Positions 42,132-50,406 of a DNA stretch of 64,000 nt are shown here, in pieces. Under the pieces are notes generated by a model. It was not told where the DNA came from and made no database searches. It worked only from the letters and a program-made list of their open reading frames with translations. The stretch covers positions 124,001 to 188,000 of the forward strand of contig NZ_CDME01000007.1 in NCBI RefSeq assembly GCF_000826545.1. The letters run 5' to 3'. The number at the start of each line of letters is the position of its first letter. Within the stretch, counting starts at the first letter, position 1. This stretch comes from Kibdelosporangium sp. MJ126-NF4 (GTDB taxonomy: Bacteria > Actinomycetota > Actinomycetes > Mycobacteriales > Pseudonocardiaceae). The position numbers were made by a program, and so were the translations under genes.

Positions 42132-43868
42132 ATGTCCGAGATCGAGTACGAGGAAGTCCCCGTCGTCGACACCGAATGGGACGAGCTGGCCGTGCCCGGC
42201 GTGCCCACGCCGACCAGCGCCATCCTGCGCTGGGAGCGGGTGCCGTTGAACGCCAGGTGGCTGCCCAACGGTCCCGCCCGGCCGAACCCCGACTACGTTG
42301 AGAGCCACAGCTGGAGAGGGCACCGCCGCCCCGCCAATCGGCTTGAGCTGCTCGTCAGCTACTACCGCAGCCGGTGGATCACCCACGAGATCTTCCTGCA
42401 GCACGTGCTGGACTGCGAGGTGTACCTGCCCGCGGAGTCAGGCGGCCAGGAGGACGCGGTGACCGTTCCGGTGGCAGGTTCGCTGGACAAGGTACGCAGC
42501 CTGTACTCCCGGGTGGTGCGCACTCAGCTCAAAGTATGGCGCCGCACAGCGAATCCGCGTCACTCTGTGCTGATCACGGTGGGGGTCAAGCTTTCCAACG
42601 TGTCGATCAGTACCGAGGAACTGTTCGGCACCCAGGCACTGGACACCCCGGAGATCGAGCCGACCGAACTGGTACTACCCGAACTGGAACCAGACGTCAG
42701 CTGCGGGGATCTGAACCGGGCGGCTCGCGAGGCTCGCGCCGACGGCTGGGGTTTCTCGGTATCCGAAGCACGCGCTTACGGCCAAGCCGCGCATATCTGG
42801 CGCAGCAACCTGGAGTTGCGCCGCGCGGGCAGGCCGGAGACCTGGCCGGAGGATCCGCGGTCGGTGGGGTTGATCGAGCGGTACGACAAAGACGGCTCGC
42901 TGCGACCCCGGCCGTGGAACTTCGGCAAGTTCAGCGAACAGGCGCCGTACAGCGTCTTCTCTGCTTTCGCGATGTCCGGCGCGTACGTCGGTTTCGCGCT
43001 CGGCGAGGCGTTGGGCCTGCTCGCGGAAACCGGGCAGCATCCGGACGGTGTGCCGCTGCACTGGGGTGATCTGACCCATCGCATGCTGGCTCAGTCAGTG
43101 GCGGTGCTCCGCTGCTTCTACGACTACGAAGGTGACGTACCCACGTCGCTGCCTGTTGATGGGGAACCCAGCTGGCTGACGGCCGTGCTCGGCGACGAAC
43201 TGCCGCCGCTGACCGAGCCCGCCGGTCTGCTCACCGCCGCACTGCCCGCCACGTCGGCATGCAACGGCCGAGTCGGCGCCGACGCGAACTTCGGTGTCCA
43301 TGTGGCCTGGTCGCTCTGTCGTGCAGCCGGGGACCATGACGCGTCGAGCAGCATCGGCACGCTGGTCGAGGTGCAGTACAAGATGATGCATCACGAATTC
43401 CGGTGGCCGGTCCGCGTCCCGCTGGAAGGTCTCGCTGGCAGCGAGGAGTCCCCCGACGCCATGGCCCAGACGATCCTGGACATGCGCACGGACCGTGGCG
43501 CGGACGACGAGGACCAGCTCAACAGCCTGGGCGACGGTCGGTCAGCCGAGTCAGTCCTGTCCCGAGCACTGCTCGCCGCGGCGAAACGCGACTACGACCC
43601 GGCAACCGCCCTCCTGCTGGCGGTGAGCCACTCCGGCAACCGCCCGCTGACCGGAGCCATCACCGGCGCCCTGCTCGGCGCCCGGCACGGCACCGCCGGG
43701 CTCCCCGCAACCTGGGTGGCCACACTGGACCGGCTCGGCATCGTGGAGAACATGGCCGAGGACATGTACACCAACTTCGCCACGCACGGCATTTGGCGCG
43801 AAGACCAGGAAGATCGCGAAAAGTGGCGGCAACGCTACTGGCCGACCAGACCTGTCATCGACCGCTGA
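42132..43868 (+). CDS. SseB-like + degenerate ADP-ribosylglycohydrolase fusion, second copy
   Basis: The 578-residue protein starts at the ATG at 42132, 5 nt after GGAG; a GTG at 42126 overlapping the previous stop is the alternative. It shares architecture with its neighbour but lacks the YrhB-like front. The SseB-like region is at about 60-185, and the ADP-ribosylglycohydrolase-like region (SGAYVGFALGEALGLL ... SHSGNRPLTGAITGALLGARHG) lies from about 280 to 560. Again the acidic metal ligands are replaced (N-R-P at 503-505), so hydrolase activity is not expected. Probably an immunity or accessory protein of the toxin locus; inference. Confidence 0.7.
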   Translation: MSEIEYEEVPVVDTEWDELAVPGVPTPTSAILRWERVPLNARWLPNGPARPNPDYVESHSWRGHRRPANRLELLVSYYRSRWITHEIFLQHVLDCEVYLPAESGGQEDAVTVPVAGSLDKVRSLYSRVVRTQLKVWRRTANPRHSVLITVGVKLSNVSISTEELFGTQALDTPEIEPTELVLPELEPDVSCGDLNRAAREARADGWGFSVSEARAYGQAAHIWRSNLELRRAGRPETWPEDPRSVGLIERYDKDGSLRPRPWNFGKFSEQAPYSVFSAFAMSGAYVGFALGEALGLLAETGQHPDGVPLHWGDLTHRMLAQSVAVLRCFYDYEGDVPTSLPVDGEPSWLTAVLGDELPPLTEPAGLLTAALPATSACNGRVGADANFGVHVAWSLCRAAGDHDASSSIGTLVEVQYKMMHHEFRWPVRVPLEGLAGSEESPDAMAQTILDMRTDRGADDEDQLNSLGDGRSAESVLSRALLAAAKRDYDPATALLLAVSHSGNRPLTGAITGALLGARHGTAGLPATWVATLDRLGIVENMAEDMYTNFATHGIWREDQEDREKWRQRYWPTRPVIDR

Positions 43869-43902
43869 CCAGGCGTCCTTTGTGGTGAGTCGAATGGCGG
43901 GA

Positions 43903-44685
43903 TCAGCCTGCGTTCTCCTGTTCACGGCGGGTGAGCACCAAGGGGGCGTCCTCGGTGATGGCCACCGTGTGTTCGGAATGGGCTGTGCGTGAGCCGTCCG
44001 CCGATCGGATGGTCCAGCCGTCGGCGTCGTAGACGACGCGGTCGGTTGTTCGGGCGAACCAGGGTTCGAGCGCGAGAGTCAGGCCTGGCTTGAGCCTCAG
44101 GCCGCGTCCTGCCTTGCCGATGTTCGATACGTGCGGTCCTTCGTGCATGGTGCGGCCGATGCCGTGGCCGCCGAACTCGTCGTTCACCGGATAGCCGTAG
44201 GCGCTGGCCACCGCCCAGATCGCCGCGGAGATGTCACCGAGGCGATTGCCCGGACGCGCCACCTCGATCGCTGCCGCCAACGCTTCCTCGGTGGCGCGGA
44301 CAATCCGCCGGTCCTCCTCGGCCGCGGTTCCCACGATGACCGTGCGCGCGGAGTCGGCCACCCAGCCGTCGATGCCGACCGCGAGGTCCGCGCTGAGCAC
44401 GTCTCCGTCGCGCAGCGTGTAGTCGTGCGGCATTCCGTGCAGGACTGCGTCGTTGACCGACAGGCAGATGACGTTGCGGAACGGGCCCCTGCCGAAGGAC
44501 GGCGCGTAGTCCCAGTAGCACGACTCCGCTCCGCGCTGTTTGATCATGTCGCGAACGTGGTGCTCCAGGTCCATGAGGTTGACGCCCACGTCGGCGAGCC
44601 TGCCGACCTCGGAAAGCACCTCGGCGACGAAACGCCCGGCCACGTGCATGCGTTCGATCTCCGCAGGCGTCTTCAGTTCGATCAT
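43903..44685 (-). CDS. map: Type I methionine aminopeptidase
   Basis: The 260-residue pita-bread-fold enzyme removes N-terminal Met from nascent proteins. The metal-ligand segments are present: SADLAVGIDGWVADSART (two Asp), GGHGIGRTMHEGP (His), then LALEPWF (Glu) and SEHTVAI (Glu). The start is ATG 44685 with GAGG 6 nt upstream; the longer frame would run through the operator-like repeat. It is probably an extra copy, since the housekeeping map normally sits beside ribosomal genes; that is inference. Confidence 0.9.
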   Translation of the reverse strand: MIELKTPAEIERMHVAGRFVAEVLSEVGRLADVGVNLMDLEHHVRDMIKQRGAESCYWDYAPSFGRGPFRNVICLSVNDAVLHGMPHDYTLRDGDVLSADLAVGIDGWVADSARTVIVGTAAEEDRRIVRATEEALAAAIEVARPGNRLGDISAAIWAVASAYGYPVNDEFGGHGIGRTMHEGPHVSNIGKAGRGLRLKPGLTLALEPWFARTTDRVVYDADGWTIRSADGSRTAHSEHTVAITEDAPLVLTRREQENAG

Positions 44686-44699
44686 GAGAACCTCACGTG

Positions 44700-44748
44700 T
44701 TGGTATTTCTATACCGGCACCGTAGCACCGGTGGTATAGAAATACCAA
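44700..44748. promoter_or_regulatory. Two inverted GGTAT-N4-ATACC sites upstream of map
   Basis: TTGGTATTTCTATACC at 44700-44715 is the exact reverse complement of 44733-44748, with a 17-bp spacer that can extend the pairing. Each arm is itself a palindrome, GGTAT-N4-ATACC, so these look like two dimer sites rather than only a terminator. They lie 15-63 bp upstream of map and overlap a TATAGA -10-like box. No regulator gene is adjacent. A terminator for the gene upstream is the alternative. Confidence 0.6.
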
Positions 44749-44758
44749 TCAACCAGGC

Positions 44759-45361
44759 TCAGTCGCGGTCGCCCTCGCCGCGGGCGGCCAATGCCTCGCC
44801 GAGGTCGTCGGCGTGCCGCAGCGTACGAACCAGGAACGGCACCGCGAACGCGATCACCGAACGGTCCGCGCCGCGTGCCTTGGCCGCCTCGCGAACCTGC
44901 GCGGCGATCAGGGAAAGCGTGCTCACCGCCTGCACCGTCAGCCCGGCCAGCAGGCCCAGCCGGTCCGGACGGACACCGAACCGGCGCAGTGGCGTGGCGG
45001 CGCGTTCGATCGCCGAGATGACGTCGTCGACACGAGTGGTGGCCGTGAACAGGTTCGCCACGCCCACCGCGGCCACGAGTCGCAGGCACACCAACCACGC
45101 CGCGTCCAGGCTCACCAACCACCACTGCACCGCGAACAGCGGCAGCGTGAACAGGGCCAGCGAACGGAAAACCCGCAAGGAGTACCGCAACGGCAGCCGA
45201 GCGATGACGTATCCGGCCAGCACGAGCAGACATGCACCACCGACCCAGATCGGGGGCCGCAGAAGGAACACGCCGGTCGCGAACACGAGCATCCCGGCGA
45301 ACTTCACGCCCGTCGGCGTCCGGTGCAGCGGGCTCGCACCGGGCTGGTAACCGCCGGTCAC
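44759..45361 (-). CDS. bioN: ECF transporter T component (BioN/EcfT-like)
   Basis: The 200-residue membrane protein has about five spans and the two Ala-Arg-Gly motifs typical of EcfT coupling helices (AAKARGAD and LAARGEGD). It starts by ATGA overlap with the ATPase gene. With the BioY and ATPase genes in the same operon it should form an ECF transporter for biotin or a related vitamin. Confidence 0.85.
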   Translation of the reverse strand: MTGGYQPGASPLHRTPTGVKFAGMLVFATGVFLLRPPIWVGGACLLVLAGYVIARLPLRYSLRVFRSLALFTLPLFAVQWWLVSLDAAWLVCLRLVAAVGVANLFTATTRVDDVISAIERAATPLRRFGVRPDRLGLLAGLTVQAVSTLSLIAAQVREAAKARGADRSVIAFAVPFLVRTLRHADDLGEALAARGEGDRD

Positions 45362-46032
45362 CCGATCAGCTTCCGGTAGTGGCGCAGCGCCGCTTCCGGC
45401 TGGTCGTCGGCCACCACGTGGCCGTCGTCCAGAACGATCACACGGTCGAACCGCTCAAGCAGGTCGAGGTCGTGGGTGACCAGGACGATCTGCTGGGGCA
45501 GCGCTTCGAGCCGGTGCACGAACTGGCGCTTGTTGCGCAGGTCCAGCAGTGTCGTCGGCTCGTCGCAGACCAGCACGTCCGGTTCGGTCACCAGCATCGC
45601 GCACAGCGCGAGCAGCTGCTTCTGGCCGCCGGAAAGGTAGTGCGCCGGATGGTCGGCGTACCCGCCGAGGCCGAAGTCGGCGAGCAGTTCGGCCGCACGC
45701 GCCGCCCGTTCCTTTTTGGACAGGTTGGTGCGGCGCAGGGAGAACGCGACATCCTCGCCCGCGGTCGGCATGACGATCTGGCTGTCCGGATTGCTGAACA
45801 CGAAACCGACCCGCCGCCGCACTGCCCGTCCGTCGCGAGCCGGGTCGAGCCCGTCGACCAGTGTTCGCCCTTCGCTCGGGTGTACCAGCCCGTTGATCGT
45901 CCTGGCCAGTGTCGACTTGCCGGAGCCGTTCGCGCCGACGAACGCGACCCGGCGTTCCGGCAACCGCAGAGTCACCCCGGTGAGCACCCGACGGTCGCCG
46001 TAGCTGTGGCCGAGGCCGTCGAACTCGATCAC
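45358..46032 (-). CDS. bioM: ECF transporter ATPase (BioM-like)
   Basis: The 224-residue ABC ATPase has Walker A GANGSGKST, Q-loop NPDSQIVM, signature LSGGQKQ, Walker B VLVCDEPTTLLD and switch THD. The Ser-Gln-Ile at the Q-loop is typical of ECF-type ATPases. It starts at a GTG overlapping the thiolase stop (GTGA), with GGGAGG upstream. Confidence 0.88.
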   Translation of the reverse strand: MIEFDGLGHSYGDRRVLTGVTLRLPERRVAFVGANGSGKSTLARTINGLVHPSEGRTLVDGLDPARDGRAVRRRVGFVFSNPDSQIVMPTAGEDVAFSLRRTNLSKKERAARAAELLADFGLGGYADHPAHYLSGGQKQLLALCAMLVTEPDVLVCDEPTTLLDLRNKRQFVHRLEALPQQIVLVTHDLDLLERFDRVIVLDDGHVVADDQPEAALRHYRKLIG

Positions 46033-47150
46033 GGCACGGCCTCCCACATGGTCGCCACACCCACACCGCCACCCGCGGACAGCGCCGCCAGGCCGCGGTT
46101 CCCGGCGCGGTGGCGAATCAGCGTGCTGAACAGTCTCACGACGAGCACCGCGCCCGAAGCGCCCCACGGGTGTCCCAGCGCGATCGCACCACCGCCGGGG
46201 CTCACGATGCGCTCGTCGATCCCGACTGCGTCCAGGCAGGCCAGTGCCTGGCCCGCGAAGGCTTCGTTGAACTCCACGGTGTCCGGTGCCCGGTCGAGGA
46301 CTTTTCTCATCGCGGGCACCGCGCCCAGCCCGAGCCGGTTGGGGTCGACGGCCGAGGTCGCCGAGCCGACCAGCCGGAGCCCTGGAAGACCGAGCCGCCC
46401 GCGGACCGCCTCACTGGTGACCAGCACCACCGCCGCGCCGTCGCTGATCCCGCACGAGTTCGCGGCGGTGGCCGTGCCGTCTTCGGTGAACGCGGGCCGG
46501 AACCGGGCGAGACGTTCGGCCGTGAACCGGGGACGCGGGCGCTCGTCGCGCTCCACGCCCCCGAGCGGTACGAGTTCCGCGTCGAAGATGCCGGTGCGCT
46601 GCGCCTCGCACGCCCGCGCGTGGCTGCGTGCGGCGAACGCGTCCTGGCGCTCGCGGGAAATCCCTGCCTCGGCCGCGACGAGGTCGGCGGCGGGCCCCAT
46701 GTCCGGGTCGCCGATGTCCGCCGGAGAGAAGGGCGCTCGGGTGTACGGCCGCGGTGGCTCGGTCGCGGAGTCCGGCCGCCACATGCGGTAGGGCGCGGTG
46801 GAGGCGCTTTCGACACCACCGGCGAGGTACGCCTCACCCTCACCCGCGCGGATCAGCGCGGCCGCCATGGTGATCGCCGCCAGCCCACTGGCGCACTGCC
46901 GGTCGATCGTCGCCCCGGGCACGCTGTCCCCCAGTCCGGCCCGCAACGCGCCGACCCTGGCGGGATTTCCGCCGGGGCCGAAAGTGTTGCCGAGGATGAC
47001 ATCGTCCACAGTGTCCATACTGGCGTCGGTGAGCGCCGCGCGCAGGACCGGTGCGACGAGTTCGTCGACAGGGAACCGGCGCAGTGCGCCGCCCGCGGTG
47101 CCGATCGGTGTCCGTCGTGCCGCGACGATCACCGGGATGCGCTCGGTCAT
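46029..47150 (-). CDS. Thiolase-family acyltransferase with altered second active-site Cys
   Basis: The 373-residue protein has the nucleophile Cys86 in DRQCASGLAAI, the VEFNEAFAGQAL block and GGGAIALGHPWGASGA with the catalytic His. The C-terminal motif, normally C-x-G-G, reads LSAGGGVG, with Ser358 in place of the base Cys. Claisen chemistry may therefore be changed or limited. It is translationally coupled to the ligase-like gene (ATGA) and to the ATPase gene (GTGA), deep inside a biotin-transport operon. Confidence 0.85.
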   Translation of the reverse strand: MTERIPVIVAARRTPIGTAGGALRRFPVDELVAPVLRAALTDASMDTVDDVILGNTFGPGGNPARVGALRAGLGDSVPGATIDRQCASGLAAITMAAALIRAGEGEAYLAGGVESASTAPYRMWRPDSATEPPRPYTRAPFSPADIGDPDMGPAADLVAAEAGISRERQDAFAARSHARACEAQRTGIFDAELVPLGGVERDERPRPRFTAERLARFRPAFTEDGTATAANSCGISDGAAVVLVTSEAVRGRLGLPGLRLVGSATSAVDPNRLGLGAVPAMRKVLDRAPDTVEFNEAFAGQALACLDAVGIDERIVSPGGGAIALGHPWGASGAVLVVRLFSTLIRHRAGNRGLAALSAGGGVGVATMWEAVP

Positions 47151-48442
47151 CCCAGCGGCTCCGCGGTCAAGGTGCCGTCCAGCAGCATCGCGGCGACCGT
47201 GGCGCGGGCGGGTTTGCCCGACGCGGTGCGCGGCAGTTCCCGCACCGCCAGCCACTTCCGGGGGCGTTTCCCGGATTCGAGGCCGCCGCGGGCGGCCGTG
47301 CGCAGTTCGCGCACGAGGTTGGGGGTCTCCGATGACGTTTCGACTATCGCGGTGACGAGGGAGCCCAGTGTCCGGTGTGGCGTCCCGACGACGAGGACGT
47401 CCGAGACACCCGGGACCGTGCGCAGCACCGTTTCGACCTCTTCCGCGGAGACCAGTTTCCCGCCACTGGACACCATCGCCGCTGCTCTGCCGTGCACCAC
47501 GAGCGCGTCACCGTCGAACGAGACCCGGTCGCCGACCGTGGACCATCCTTTATGGACATCATGGGCGACGCCGTCGATCAGCCGGGCGCTGTGGGCCAGC
47601 GGCGAGTCGACCCACAGGATCCCGTCACGGATGTCCAGGCCGACGCCGTCGACCGGGCGCAGACCGGCACCGCCGCGGTCGACCGCGATCAACGAGTGTT
47701 CCGCCGATCCGTAGTACGCAACCAGTTCGGCATCCGGCAGCAGTTCGGCGAGCCGGGTGCGCGTCGCCTGGCCGATGTGCGCGCCGCCGCAGACAATCGT
47801 CCGCAACGCACAGTCACGCCGGGCTTCCGGATGCCGGTCCAGGACGGCCAGCAGGCTCGTCAGCATCGCCGGGACCAAGTGCACCGATGTCGCGTGCCGA
47901 GCGGCTTCGACGGCCGCGGCCGGGCTCCAGCGCGGCAGGAGCCGGACGTCCTGGCCACACCACAACGCGTGCAGCGCGCCGAACAGGAAAAGCGACGAGC
48001 TGAGCGGCCCGGGAACCAGCACCGGCCCGTCCATCCGGCCGAGCGCGGCGAAGCTGTCCAGCCAGGAGTCCCTGGTGCGGGCGAGGACCTTCGGCCTGCC
48101 GCTGCTGCCGGACGTCGTCGGCAGCAGGAACCAGGTCCGGCCGTCACCCGCGGGAGTCACTCCTTCACTCACCGGATCCGGGCTCCCGGACACCACCAGA
48201 TCCGGTGCCACATCGGCCAGTACCGCCGCGCGTTCCCGCTCGGCCCAGCCGGGCTCGACGACGAGCGTGGCGGCGCCGACCAGGTCCGCCCCGAGCAGCC
48301 AGGCCAGTGCGTCCGGTGCATCGACCGCGACACGCGCATCCTCACCGATCCCCCGAGCGGCGAGCCAGCGGGCGGCGCCGTGTGCCCGCTTCAGCAACGG
48401 AAGCGCAACCGCGCCCCCACCCACGATCGGTGGACACTGCAT
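47147..48442 (-). CDS. AMP-forming acyl-CoA ligase-like protein
   Basis: The 431-residue adenylate-forming enzyme is shorter than the usual 500-550. Visible motifs are the P-loop TTSGSSGRPKV, YYGSAEHSL (A5-like), STVGDRVSFDG (A7) and the terminal lysine in RTASGKPARA. The short N-terminus suggests a compact small-substrate ligase. It lies between bioY and the thiolase-like gene, 5 bp after bioY. It may activate a carboxylate such as pimelate, biotin or a degradation product; unproven. Confidence 0.83.
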   Translation of the reverse strand: MQCPPIVGGGAVALPLLKRAHGAARWLAARGIGEDARVAVDAPDALAWLLGADLVGAATLVVEPGWAERERAAVLADVAPDLVVSGSPDPVSEGVTPAGDGRTWFLLPTTSGSSGRPKVLARTRDSWLDSFAALGRMDGPVLVPGPLSSSLFLFGALHALWCGQDVRLLPRWSPAAAVEAARHATSVHLVPAMLTSLLAVLDRHPEARRDCALRTIVCGGAHIGQATRTRLAELLPDAELVAYYGSAEHSLIAVDRGGAGLRPVDGVGLDIRDGILWVDSPLAHSARLIDGVAHDVHKGWSTVGDRVSFDGDALVVHGRAAAMVSSGGKLVSAEEVETVLRTVPGVSDVLVVGTPHRTLGSLVTAIVETSSETPNLVRELRTAARGGLESGKRPRKWLAVRELPRTASGKPARATVAAMLLDGTLTAEPLG

Positions 48443-48447
48443 GGGGA

Positions 48448-49050
48448 TCAGCCCGCCCGGTTCGCCGAGCCCAGGAGCCTGCCCGGCAACGCACGGTGCA
48501 GCACGGAGGCGATGAGCGCGACGGCCACGACCTTGGCCGCGTCGCCGGGGAGGAAGACCAGCGACTGCACCACGGCAGCCCGCAGATCGCCCAGGTAGAA
48601 GGCCAGGTACGGCACGCCGACGGCGTAGTCGACGAGCAGGCCGAGCACGGCCGCGAGCAGCAGAACCGGCAGGCCGGTGCGCTTGAGCCGGGTCACGATC
48701 GCGCCCGCGACCAGTGCCGAGAGGATCCAGCCGAGCAGGAAACCACCACTCGGACCGAGGAACGGCCCAAGACCAGCCCGCCCGCCGGACAGCAGCGGGA
48801 GCCCGATAGCGGTCAACGCGAGGAACAGCACGACCGCGGCGGTGGCGCGCCGCGCGCCGAGGACGACGCCCGCGAGCAGCGGTCCGGCGTTCTGCAGCAC
48901 GATGGGCACACTGCCGCCACCGATGTACAGGCCGGGGAACAGGCCGAGCACCGCGATGAACCCCGCGAAGACCACAGTGGTGGCGAGGGCGGCGGCGGGC
49001 CTTGGCCGACCGGGTCGCGGTCTGGCCTCGGGCGAATTCTCCGTTGTCAC
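48448..49050 (-). CDS. bioY: BioY-type substrate-binding membrane component of an ECF transporter
   Basis: The 200-residue protein has six hydrophobic segments and the BioY hallmark stretch GGSVPIVLQNAGPLLAGVVLG and FLGPSGGFLLGWI. It binds biotin or a precursor and works with the T component and ATPase in the same operon. The GTG start has no ribosome site; TAGGTT, 6 nt before it (49057-49062), suggests a leaderless transcript. Confidence 0.9.
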   Translation of the reverse strand: MTTENSPEARPRPGRPRPAAALATTVVFAGFIAVLGLFPGLYIGGGSVPIVLQNAGPLLAGVVLGARRATAAVVLFLALTAIGLPLLSGGRAGLGPFLGPSGGFLLGWILSALVAGAIVTRLKRTGLPVLLLAAVLGLLVDYAVGVPYLAFYLGDLRAAVVQSLVFLPGDAAKVVAVALIASVLHRALPGRLLGSANRAG

Positions 49051-49123
49051 AGGAGCAACCTAATGCCAGCCACCACCGGTGATCAGTGCGGCCGTGGCGA
49101 TGGTCACCACCGCACTTGGCTGG

Positions 49124-50374
49124 TCAAGGAGTGGATGTCGACGTCGTGCCGCGGTTCGGGTTGGCCGAGCGCAGCCGCAGGTACACCGCGACGAGGAGGC
49201 CGAGCGTCAGCCAGATGTACGCGTTCCGGTAGATGATCCCGAGATGCGCCCAGTCAGGGACGGCCAGCAGCGTCGGCACCTGGTAGTCGATGATCCCGAG
49301 CACACCGCCCAGCGTGACCGCCAGCGTCACTCCGAGCGCCCACCGTTCGAGCACCGCACCCCGCCGCAGTGACAGGTGCAGCAGATAGACCGCCAGCAGA
49401 CCGAGCCACACCCAGTGATGCGGCCAGCTGACGGGCGACACGAGTGTGGACACCAGTCCGCACAACACGATCGCGGGCAGTTCACGACCGGTCAGACTGA
49501 GCCGCCTCGCGAGGATCAGACCGGTGACCGCTATCACGGCGGCGAGCACCAGCCAGAGCAGGCGCTGCTCCGATCCGACGCCCATGAGACGGGCCAGCAT
49601 CCCGCACAGTGTCTGGTTGGGCGCCATGTCCGCGGGACCGACCCTGGACGGATCAAACACCGCGCTTGTCCAGAACGTCACCGAATCGCGGGGCAGCAGC
49701 AGCCACCCCAGCAGGGCCATGCCCGCGAACGTGGCACCGGCCGTCGCCGCCGCGCGCCAACGCCGCATCACCAGCAGGTAGACCACAAAAAACAGGGGGG
49801 TGAGCTTGATCCCGGCGGCGACGCCGATCAACACACCCTTCCACCGCACCCGGTCCGGCAGCGCCAGGTCGACCAGCACGAACGCGAGCAGAACCAGGTT
49901 GATCTGCCCGTAGATCACTGTCTGCCGGATGGGCTCGCAGTACAGCAACGCGCACGCGGCGAACACGGCGAACCACGCCGTCCGGGAATCACGCCGGTAA
50001 CCGAGCAGGCTGAGAGCCAACCAGATCACGCCGACCAGCACAGCCGCGTTGATCATCGTGCCGACGAGGGTGAACAGCACACCGTCCAAAGCCGCCAGCG
50101 GAATGAACAGCACCGCCGCGAAAGGCGGATACACGAACTCGTTGCCGCCCCGGATGTGGCCGGTCAGCGGGGTGTCATAAAGCGGTATGCCGTGCAGCGC
50201 CCGCAGACCGCCGATCCGATAGGCGTTCAGGTCGAGCTGGTGCGCCCGAGTCCCCGGACTCTGGATGACCAGGGCAACATAGGTGACGAACGCGATCGCA
50301 CCCACCACCGCCACGATCCGGAACACCCGGGCGGGAATCACGCGGTCCCGCTTACTCGTGAGCACACGCGTCAC
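49124..50374 (-). CDS. GT87-family polyprenol-phosphate-mannose mannosyltransferase
   Basis: The 416-residue membrane protein has about ten spans. The first loop carries QLDLNAYRIGG and GGNEFVYPPFAAVLF, the DUF2029/GT87 pattern of PimE-like alpha-1,2-mannosyltransferases that use a lipid-linked mannose outside the membrane. Target may be phosphatidylinositol mannosides, lipoglycans or proteins. It lies 73 bp upstream of bioY and shares its orientation but not a clear operon. Confidence 0.83.
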   Translation of the reverse strand: MTRVLTSKRDRVIPARVFRIVAVVGAIAFVTYVALVIQSPGTRAHQLDLNAYRIGGLRALHGIPLYDTPLTGHIRGGNEFVYPPFAAVLFIPLAALDGVLFTLVGTMINAAVLVGVIWLALSLLGYRRDSRTAWFAVFAACALLYCEPIRQTVIYGQINLVLLAFVLVDLALPDRVRWKGVLIGVAAGIKLTPLFFVVYLLVMRRWRAAATAGATFAGMALLGWLLLPRDSVTFWTSAVFDPSRVGPADMAPNQTLCGMLARLMGVGSEQRLLWLVLAAVIAVTGLILARRLSLTGRELPAIVLCGLVSTLVSPVSWPHHWVWLGLLAVYLLHLSLRRGAVLERWALGVTLAVTLGGVLGIIDYQVPTLLAVPDWAHLGIIYRNAYIWLTLGLLVAVYLRLRSANPNRGTTSTSTP

Positions 50375-50406
50375 GGTGGGACAGGGTACACATCACCCGA
50401 TCAACG

